Source of the DNA: Acidobacteriota bacterium
Lineage (GTDB): Bacteria > Acidobacteriota > Blastocatellia > Pyrinomonadales > Pyrinomonadaceae
DNA: 5,552 nt
NCBI GenBank assembly: GCA_029862725.1
Contig: JAOTWT010000234.1
Location: 1-5,552 of the forward strand
Direction: 5' to 3'
Under the pieces are notes generated by a model. That model did not search any database and was not told where the DNA came from. It saw nothing but the letters and a program-made list of their open reading frames with translations. Shown piece after piece: positions 1 through 5,056 of the stretch. Position 1 is the first letter of the stretch, and each line of letters begins with the position of its first letter. A program made the position numbers and the translations under genes.

Positions 1-1
1 G

Positions 2-337
2 GATCGGCCTTATATTGCTCCCGGGGTTCCAATGAAACGCAACTCCTTTAGAAATCGGGCCGTTTACGACATCGATATGAGAGTCCAAAAAGGATTCAGA
101 TTCGGTGAGCGGAAGCGTTTGATTTTGACGGCTGAATTTTTCAATATATTTAATTTTGAAAATATCCAGTATGGTGACCGGCAGTTCTGTACGTCGCGAA
201 CTGAGACTTGCGGATTGAACGGAGCAACAAATACCCGCTTTATGTCGCTACGGAATTCAAACGGTGACTACGAGCTTAGGAACTCGCTGGGTTCGGAGAT
301 CTTCCAGACCCAGATCGGGGCCAGATTCGAATTCTAA
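2..337 (+). CDS. C-terminal end of a TonB-dependent-receptor-like outer-membrane protein (5' partial)
   Basis: The frame is open from the left edge of the window to the TAA at 335-337, so this is the last 111 codons of a larger gene. The first ATG in frame (position 32) is internal, because readable protein ([10 protein letters not shown]) precedes it. The fragment looks like the last strands of an outer-membrane beta-barrel: alternating polar/hydrophobic stretches, the '[18 protein letters not shown]' segment typical of the large Cna-B-plug TonB-receptor-like proteins of Acidobacteriota, and a C-terminal strand ending in phenylalanine (QIGARFEF), the residue recognised by the BAM assembly machinery. 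By family knowledge, such proteins sit in the outer membrane and may import large substrates or act as adhesive surface barrels. The substrate cannot be read from this fragment. [10 protein letters not shown] segment (two cysteines about six residues apart) suggests a disulfide-closed extracellular loop. A terminator follows 23 nt after the stop, so this gene ends its own transcript. The assignment is by C-terminal style only, as no plug domain is visible. Confidence 0.75.
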   Translation, partial: DRPYIAPGVPMKRNSFRNRAVYDIDMRVQKGFRFGERKRLILTAEFFNIFNFENIQYGDRQFCTSRTETCGLNGATNTRFMSLRNSNGDYELRNSLGSEIFQTQIGARFEF

Positions 338-360
338 CCTCTAGTGTTAGAAAAGCCTGA

Positions 361-392
361 GGCACGTTTTCTCCGGAAAGCGTGCCTTTTTT
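361..392 (+). terminator. Intrinsic (Rho-independent) terminator after the receptor gene
   Basis: An 11-bp stem with one T-G wobble pairs positions 361-371 (GGCACGTTTTC) with 376-386 (GAAAGCGTGCC) around a 4-nt TCCG loop. Six T residues follow directly at 387-392. It lies 23 nt after the TAA of the outer-membrane protein gene and is the clearest regulatory signal in the window. The in-frame GTG at 382 that would give the longest version of the next gene lies inside the 3' arm of this hairpin, which argues against that start. Confidence 0.9.
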
Positions 393-483
393 ATTGCCTC
401 AATCCCAATTCAGCTACCTTCGAATGCGCAATCCTCCGATCCGGACCCCTGCGTTCTCTTGGCCGCTGTGGTACAACCAATCC

Positions 484-1455
484 GTGGGAAACAAACTTTT
501 AGAGTTCAAACTTGACGATACCGAAGTAGGCGTCCGCCTGGATGCGTTCCTGGCCGAGCACATCGAGGGCTGGTCGCGCTCCCGCCTGAAAAAGCTGATT
601 GACGAAGGCGATGTCCTGGTCAACGGCGGAGCGGTCAAATCGTCCTACAAACTGCGGGATGGTGATTCTGTCACGGCCGAACTGTCGGAAACGCCGGATG
701 AGCGCTTCGAGCCGGAAGACATTCCTCTCGATATCGTATTCGAAGACGATTATCTGGCGGTCATCAACAAGCCCGCCGGTATGATCGTCCATCCGGGAGC
801 AGGGGTTTCCAGTGGAACGCTGGCAAATGCAATCGCATACCATTTCCGGCTGGAGACGGAGTCCGGCGCCGTCAAGAGCGGCAAAACAAACCGGGTCGGG
901 ATCGTACACCGCCTGGACAAAGACACTTCCGGTTTGCTTATCGTCGGCAAAAACGAACTCACCGCTGAAAAGCTTTCGGCCCAGTTTCATGACAGGAAGG
1001 TGACAAAATCATATGTCGCTTTGGCACACGGGTTCGTCAGAAAGCTGACCGGCAAGATCGACCAGCCGATCGCGAGGGACCGCAACAATCGTACAAAGAT
1101 GGCTGTCGATAAGAACGGGCGGAACGCGGTTTCATTTTATAAGGTGAGAAAACGCTTCGACCGTTTTACACTCCTCGATGTCGATATCAAAACCGGAAGG
1201 ACCCACCAGATACGCGTTCATCTCGCCCACATCAACCACCCGATTGTCGGCGACGAAACATACAACGCCGGCCGCGACAAAACTATCCAGGATGCAAAGC
1301 TGCGGAGTGCGGTTTCCAGAATGGGACGTTTTTTCCTGCATGCCGAAAAACTGAGCTTTGCACACCCGGTTACAAAACAACCGTTGGAGTTTGTTCAGCC
1401 GCTTCCCGACGAACTGGTGGATTTGCTGTCGTTGATCTCGGCGGCATCTTCCTAG
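484..1455 (+). CDS. rluD: RluC/RluD-type 23S rRNA pseudouridine synthase (RluA family)
   Basis: This cytoplasmic enzyme isomerises specific uridines of 23S rRNA to pseudouridine; RluD acts on helix 69 during 50S assembly. From the GTG at 484 the protein has 323 residues, close to the 326 of E. coli RluD. Domains: an N-terminal S4 RNA-binding domain (about residues 16-80, from GVRLDAFLAE through SRSRLKKLIDEGDVLVNG), then the catalytic domain. It carries motif I INKPAGMIVHP (about 94-104), motif II HRLDKDTSGLL with the catalytic Asp at residue 145 (codon 916-918; Asp139 in E. coli), and motif III GRTHQIRVHL (238-247). The start was chosen by family fit: GTG 484 puts RLD at the same distance from the N terminus as in RluD. 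ATG 424 would add 20 unrelated residues, and GTG 382 lies in the upstream terminator. No Shine-Dalgarno is visible before any of the three. RluC is the main alternative within the family; a D-type assignment rests on overall similarity. Confidence 0.93.
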   Translation: MGNKLLEFKLDDTEVGVRLDAFLAEHIEGWSRSRLKKLIDEGDVLVNGGAVKSSYKLRDGDSVTAELSETPDERFEPEDIPLDIVFEDDYLAVINKPAGMIVHPGAGVSSGTLANAIAYHFRLETESGAVKSGKTNRVGIVHRLDKDTSGLLIVGKNELTAEKLSAQFHDRKVTKSYVALAHGFVRKLTGKIDQPIARDRNNRTKMAVDKNGRNAVSFYKVRKRFDRFTLLDVDIKTGRTHQIRVHLAHINHPIVGDETYNAGRDKTIQDAKLRSAVSRMGRFFLHAEKLSFAHPVTKQPLEFVQPLPDELVDLLSLISAASS

Positions 1456-1640
1456 CGGAAACCGAGTTATCAATATCAACGATCAGCTTCGAAGCAATGC
1501 GCGGTATCAGATGGTTGGCTGGCACGAATATATTGGACAAGCTTGATCTCCGATGCCTGTTCGCGATTTATCCACAGAGAATTCACGCGCATTTCTCGAA
1601 TTCGTTATTCCTTGAAAAACATAAAAAGGATTCGATTGAA
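1456..1640. other. Gene-free spacer, nothing recognisable
   Basis: This is the first part of the 314-nt gap between the pseudouridine synthase and the mannosidase. Both short open frames crossing it continue into the 7-nt-periodic tract downstream and have no protein-like composition or ribosome-binding site. Small items seen: a perfect 10-bp palindrome GCTTCGAAGC (1486-1495) with no T-run, so not a convincing terminator; a single TTATCCACA (1568-1576) that matches the DnaA-box consensus but stands alone; and two GAATTC copies about 17 nt apart. No tRNA, riboswitch or clear promoter was found. Confidence 0.6.
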
Positions 1641-1759
1641 ATCTCGGATATCGCATTTCGAATCTTGCTCCTTCATTTTGCATTTTCCAATATCCATTCC
1701 CCATTCCCTGTGGTCGCATTATTTGACTTTTTACTTCTGACTTTTTACCTGTTCTGATA
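1641..1759. repeat. Mosaic heptamer-periodic tract upstream of the mannosidase gene
   Basis: From 1641 the sequence can be written as 17 consecutive 7-nt units without a gap. Sub-families follow one another: ATCTCGG/ATATCGC/ATTTCGA at the start; TTTTGCA/TTTTCCA/ATATCCA/TTCCCCA in the middle (1676-1703); then an exact 14-nt alternation of GACTTTT (1725, 1739) with TACTTCT (1732) and TACCTGT (1746). The spacing holds even where the sequence has drifted. All three + strand frames stay open over long stretches, which explains the spurious short ORFs here. Heptanucleotide short tandem repeats (STRRs) are known from heterocystous cyanobacteria; this resembles them in unit length, not sequence. No inverted partner array was found nearby. 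A TTGACT at 1724-1729 is part of the repeat and has no good -10 partner at normal spacing. Confidence 0.7.
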
Positions 1760-1769
1760 CCTTCTATTC

Positions 1770-4700
1770 ATGCCCAAAATCAGAACCTTTTTATTAAGGC
1801 TTACCGCGTACTGCTTGCCGCTCACCGTCTTGCTGCTCACCGCTTACGGCTCAACGCACACGGCATCTGACTACACCCGTTGGGTAGACCCTTTCATCGG
1901 CACCGGCGGACACGGACACACCTTTCCCGGTGCGACGACGCCGTTCGGAATGGTCCAGCTTTCGCCCGACACTCGCATCGATAACTGGGACGGCAGCAGC
2001 GGCTATCACTACTCCGACGATGTCATCTACGGTTTTTCACACACGCACCTGAGCGGGACCGGGATACCGGATTATTGCGACATCCTGGTCGCTCCATATG
2101 TGCATGAAAAGTTTTTGCTGGCACAGGCACCTGAAAACACGAAAATTGGATATGCATCCAAATTTTCTCATGCCAGCGAGACGGCGGAGCCCGGCTACTA
2201 CGCGGTAAGACTCGATGACGAGAATATTTACGCGGAGATGACGAGCACCCCTCGCGTCGGCCTTCACCGCTACACATTCCCAGAGGCAACAAAAGACGCA
2301 AAGATCGCAATCGATTTGAAGTGGCGGGATCCCGTGCTTGAGTCGAGGGTAAACATCGTCAACGACAGAAGGATCGAGGGTATGAGGAGGTCTTCCTCAT
2401 GGGCGAAGGATCAGGTCGTCTATTTCGTCGCCGAGTTTTCAAAGCCTTTCGTCGAAAAAAGGACCGCTAGATTCGAAGGCGACAGGGTCTTTTCCTACAA
2501 CGATAAAAATGAACTGCAAACAAAGGACGGAGCTGGAGCGAAGGCCTTCTTTCGGTTCGAGGTAGAAGAAAAGGAACAGATCCTCGTAAGGGTCGCGCTT
2601 TCGCCCGTCAGCATCGAGGGCGCCAGGAAGAATCTCGAAGCCGAACTGGACCACTGGGATTTCGAAAAAGTAAGGAGCGATGCAAAGGATTCGTGGAACA
2701 GGGAGCTTTCGAAGATCGAGGTCAAAGGCGGCACCGATGCACAGATGACCAACTTCTACACGGCGCTCTATCACACGATGATCCAGCCGAATATCTTTCA
2801 GGATGTCGATGGAACGTACCGCGGGATGGACTGGAAGATTCGGACACTTAAGTCCGAATCGTTCCAAGTTCCAGGTTCCAGGTTTCAGGTTCGTAAGATT
2901 GATGCAAATATCAACGGTCGGGATTCGAGCAACCAAACTCGAAACCTGGAACTTGGAACTCGAAACTCGTCGGCGCGCGTTGACGCGCATTACACCGTCT
3001 TCTCGCTCTGGGACACCTTCCGCGCGACCCATCCGCTCTACACGATCATCGACGAGAAACGCACAGTCGAGTTTATAAACACATTCATACGGCAGTACGA
3101 GCAGGGCGGAAAACTTCCGGTTTGGGAACTGGCGGGGAACGAGACCGATACGATGATCGGTTACAACGCAGTCTCGGTAATCGCCGACGCGATGGCCAAG
3201 GGCATCGAGGGATTTGATTACGATAAGGCATACGAGGCGGCCAAGCATTCTTCTGAACTCGATATCGAAGGGCTCGATGCATTTAGGCGTCGCGGATATA
3301 TCTCGATGGAGGACGAACAGGAATCGGTCTCGCGCACGCTCGAGTATGCGTATAACAGTTATTGCCTCGCAGTGATGGCGGCGATGATGGAAGAAAGGGG
3401 CGGGGGAAAAGAGAAATCGGCCGGGTTTGATACCGATTTTAGGCAGCACATTTACCGGGCCCAGTACTACAAAAACCTCTTCGACAAACAAACCGGGTTT
3501 ATGCGGCCCAAGCAAAACGGCAACTGGATCTCGCCGTTCGCGCCGAACGAGGTAACATTTCATTTCACCGAAGCGAACTCCTGGCAATACACTTTTTTTG
3601 TCCCCCATGACGTCAACGGCCTCATCGATCTTTACGGCGGGAAGAAACCTTTCGCCGGTAAGCTCGATGGGCTGTTTACAGCTGATTCCAAGACGATCGG
3701 CCGCGATCAGCCCGATATCACCGGTCTGATCGGTCAATACGCGCACGGGAACGAACCTTCGCATCACATCGCCTATCTCTACAACTTCGCCGATCAGCCG
3801 TGGAAGACGCAATTTTATGTCCGAAAGATCATGGATGAGTTTTACAAACCGGAACCCGACGGGCTGATCGGTAACGAGGACTGCGGGCAGATGTCGGCGT
3901 GGTACGTCCTGAGCGCGCTCGGGTTTTATCAGGTCAATCCTTCGGTGCCGGAGTATTCGATCGGTACGCCGCTGTTTCAGGAGGCGAAAATCAATCTTGA
4001 GAATGGCAGGATTTTTACGATCTCACGTACCGGCGAGGGGCAGTATGTAAAGTCTCTAAAGCTCAACGGCAAATCGCATCGCGAGTCTTCATTCCTCCAC
4101 AAGAACATCATGAAAGGCGGCGCGCTGGAATTTGAGATGACGGGCGAAGCCGTCAAAGGCTGGTTCCGAAGTTCGCCCACGAGCCAGATTTCGAATGAGT
4201 TTCCCGTTGTGCCAACGATTGAAGCGTCACGGGTTTTCGAAAACAAAACTGAGGTCCGGATTTCCAAACCGCTTACAGGGAATGTCTATTACACGCTGGA
4301 AGGCACAGAGCCGACGGAAAAATCGACGCTTTACAAAGGCCCGTTCGAGATCGACCGGACGACGGTCGTCAAGGCCGTCAACATAACCAACCCCGCCTCA
4401 AAAAGTTTGACCGCCGAATCGAAGCTGAACAAAATGCCGCATGACTGGGACGTTTCGCTCAAGTCGTCATACAGCCGCCAATACACCGGCGGCGGACCTA
4501 AAGGACTGGTCGACGGCCTCCGCGGAACAACCAATTTCGCATCGGGCGAATGGCAGGGCTATCAGGGACAGGATTTTGAAGCGGTTATCGATCTCCAACG
4601 CGAGACCGAGATCAAGAAACTCGGCGCCGGTTTTCTGCAGGTCGCGCGAAGCTGGATCTGGATGCCGACAAAGGTCGAGTTTGAAACCTCGCTCGACGGC

Positions 4701-4907
4701 ACGACTTACGCTCAAGCCGCCGCCATCGAAACGAACTTTCCGGAACGAGAGATGGAGCATACGATCCGGGATTACGTAAAAGAGATCTCGCCGGTCCGTG
4801 CTCGCTACATTCGGGTGAGGGCTACAAATCTTGGTGTGATTCCTGACTGGCACCCCGGTGCGGGCTACGCGGCTTATATCTTTATCGATGAGATCTTTGT
4901 GAACTAG
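1770..4907 (+). CDS. Secreted GH92 family exo-alpha-mannosidase with C-terminal accessory modules
   Basis: GH92 enzymes are Ca2+-dependent, inverting exo-alpha-mannosidases that trim mannose from N-glycans or mannans, usually in the periplasm or outside the cell. The protein has 1045 residues. Order: Sec-type signal peptide (about 1-32); N-terminal GH92 beta-sandwich opening with the hallmark VDPFIGTGGHGHTFPG (39-54); (alpha/alpha)6 catalytic domain to about 790 with YTVFSLWDTFRATHPL, TEANSWQY (Glu601), HGNEPSHH (659-666) and GNEDCGQMSAWY (from 701). The Glu601 and GNED regions are where the family's catalytic acid and base lie; exact residue mapping was not checked. Two extra modules follow: a chitobiase-C-like domain (about 812-885, YYTLEGTEPT at 840-849, then LYKGPF) and an F5/8-type-C/CBM32-like domain (about 894-1045). 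Family members without such modules are nearer 750 residues. ATG 1770 is the first start after an in-frame stop at 1755-1757; no Shine-Dalgarno is visible. Residues about 364-400 come from an inserted heptamer-repeat element. Linkage specificity is not established. Confidence 0.95.
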   Translation: MPKIRTFLLRLTAYCLPLTVLLLTAYGSTHTASDYTRWVDPFIGTGGHGHTFPGATTPFGMVQLSPDTRIDNWDGSSGYHYSDDVIYGFSHTHLSGTGIPDYCDILVAPYVHEKFLLAQAPENTKIGYASKFSHASETAEPGYYAVRLDDENIYAEMTSTPRVGLHRYTFPEATKDAKIAIDLKWRDPVLESRVNIVNDRRIEGMRRSSSWAKDQVVYFVAEFSKPFVEKRTARFEGDRVFSYNDKNELQTKDGAGAKAFFRFEVEEKEQILVRVALSPVSIEGARKNLEAELDHWDFEKVRSDAKDSWNRELSKIEVKGGTDAQMTNFYTALYHTMIQPNIFQDVDGTYRGMDWKIRTLKSESFQVPGSRFQVRKIDANINGRDSSNQTRNLELGTRNSSARVDAHYTVFSLWDTFRATHPLYTIIDEKRTVEFINTFIRQYEQGGKLPVWELAGNETDTMIGYNAVSVIADAMAKGIEGFDYDKAYEAAKHSSELDIEGLDAFRRRGYISMEDEQESVSRTLEYAYNSYCLAVMAAMMEERGGGKEKSAGFDTDFRQHIYRAQYYKNLFDKQTGFMRPKQNGNWISPFAPNEVTFHFTEANSWQYTFFVPHDVNGLIDLYGGKKPFAGKLDGLFTADSKTIGRDQPDITGLIGQYAHGNEPSHHIAYLYNFADQPWKTQFYVRKIMDEFYKPEPDGLIGNEDCGQMSAWYVLSALGFYQVNPSVPEYSIGTPLFQEAKINLENGRIFTISRTGEGQYVKSLKLNGKSHRESSFLHKNIMKGGALEFEMTGEAVKGWFRSSPTSQISNEFPVVPTIEASRVFENKTEVRISKPLTGNVYYTLEGTEPTEKSTLYKGPFEIDRTTVVKAVNITNPASKSLTAESKLNKMPHDWDVSLKSSYSRQYTGGGPKGLVDGLRGTTNFASGEWQGYQGQDFEAVIDLQRETEIKKLGAGFLQVARSWIWMPTKVEFETSLDGTTYAQAAAIETNFPEREMEHTIRDYVKEISPVRARYIRVRATNLGVIPDWHPGAGYAAYIFIDEIFVN
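1799..1862. repeat. Heptamer tract (GCTTACC-like) coding for the signal peptide core
   Basis: Units starting with G recur every 7 nt: GCTTACC (1799), GCGTACT (1806), GCTTGCC (1813), GCTCACC (1820), GTCTTGC (1827), then one extra base, GCTCACC (1835), GCTTACG (1842), GCTCAAC (1849), GCACACG (1856). Because 7 is not a multiple of 3, translation gives a 7-residue period, seen as LTAYCLP followed by LTVLLL and LTAY (residues 11-26 of the mannosidase). These residues are the hydrophobic core of the predicted signal peptide, with a plausible signal peptidase I site at THTA/S near residue 32. The tract continues the 7-nt periodicity of the upstream spacer in a different sequence family. Whether it was inserted or arose by slippage is not decidable here. 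Confidence 0.72.
2837..2860. repeat. Perfect 9-bp inverted repeat abutting the inserted element
   Basis: GATTCGGAC (2837-2845) and GTCCGAATC (2852-2860) are perfect reverse complements around a 6-nt ACTTAA loop. The right arm ends exactly where the first heptamer of the in-gene element begins (2861). It codes for residues IRTLKSES of the mannosidase. GATTCG occurs again in the element core (2922-2927). It could be the true outer end of the element, an insertion-target hairpin, or a coincidence. Confidence 0.6.
2861..2969. repeat. Inverted heptamer-array element inserted in frame in the mannosidase gene
   Basis: Left arm: GTTCCAA (2861), GTTCCAG (2868), GTTCCAG (2875), GTTTCAG (2882), GTTCG (2889-2893). 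Right arm: AAACTCG (2935), AAACCTG (2942), GAACTTG (2949), GAACTCG (2956), AAACTCG (2963-2969). The arms are inverted copies: 17 nt at 2861-2877 are the exact reverse complement of 2943-2959, and the left arm has one extra GTTCCAG unit, as expected from slippage. The 41-nt core (2894-2934) is unique and holds a small TTGAT/ATCAA inverted repeat (2899-2903, 2910-2914). The product contains QVPGSRFQV and NLELGTRNS, the peptide signatures of this repeat. In usual GH92 proteins the segment ending YRGMD.K is only a few residues before YTVFSLWDTFRA, whereas here about 45 residues intervene, so the element extends a loop of the catalytic domain without breaking the frame. Confidence 0.85.
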
Positions 4908-4912
4908 TTCAG

Positions 4913-5056
4913 TCATTTATCATTTACCATTTATCATTTATCATTGGCGAAACGTCGTGCATTGATTTCTGAATTGTGTTGTAAAAGGATCATGGGACAA
5001 AGCTCTCGTGCATCCGTATGGCATTGGATAAATGACAAATGGTAAACGATAAATGA
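4913..5056. repeat. Inverted heptamer-array element filling the mannosidase-hydrolase spacer
   Basis: Left arm (4913-4942) is TCATTTA, TCATTTA, CCATTTA, TCATTTA plus TC. Right arm (5027-5056) is GATAAAT, GACAAAT, GGTAAAC, GATAAAT plus GA. The two 30-nt arms are reverse complements at 28 of 30 positions, and the variant unit (CCATTTA versus GGTAAAC) sits in the corresponding place in both, so they are inverted copies and not independent expansions. The 84-nt core (4943-5026) has no repeat structure apart from two direct TCGTGCAT copies (4955-4962, 5006-5013) and CATTGG at both ends (4942-4947, 5022-5027). The left end starts 5 nt after the mannosidase stop codon. The last unit of the right arm contains the ATG of the next gene. 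As RNA the arms could form a long, AU-rich stem, but there is no terminator-like T-run. Confidence 0.87.

Noticed and set aside
499..990. 163-codon minus-strand frame opposite the pseudouridine synthase
   Set aside because: It is fully overlapped by a gene with all family motifs intact; its translation resembles nothing recognisable.
1568..1576. TTATCCACA, a perfect DnaA-box match
   Set aside because: It is a single copy with no second box, no AT-rich unwinding region of the expected kind and no origin-associated genes, so an origin is not supported.
1497..1757. 86-codon + strand frame in the spacer before the mannosidase
   Set aside because: Its second half is heptamer repeat, which stays open in all frames. 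There is no ribosome-binding site and no protein-like pattern, and a second frame over the same DNA is equally open.
1724..1760. TTGACT followed by TGATAC as a possible promoter for the mannosidase
   Set aside because: The spacing from TTGACT to TGATAC is too long, nothing like TATAAT occurs at 16-18 nt, and TTGACT is just part of the repeat unit alternation.
2439..3812. Long minus-strand open frame (457 codons) opposite the mannosidase
   Set aside because: It lies wholly within the strongly supported GH92 gene and its translation shows no family motif. It is a shadow of the codon bias of the + strand gene, broadened by the repeat element, which is open in several frames.
4913..5056. The heptamer arrays read as a CRISPR array
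   Set aside because: Units are 7 nt and contiguous with no spacers, the two arrays are inverted, and no cas gene is present.
4913..5056. The inverted arms read as an intrinsic terminator of the mannosidase transcript
   Set aside because: The stem is AT-rich with an 84-nt loop and no following T-run, and its 3' arm contains the next gene's start codon.
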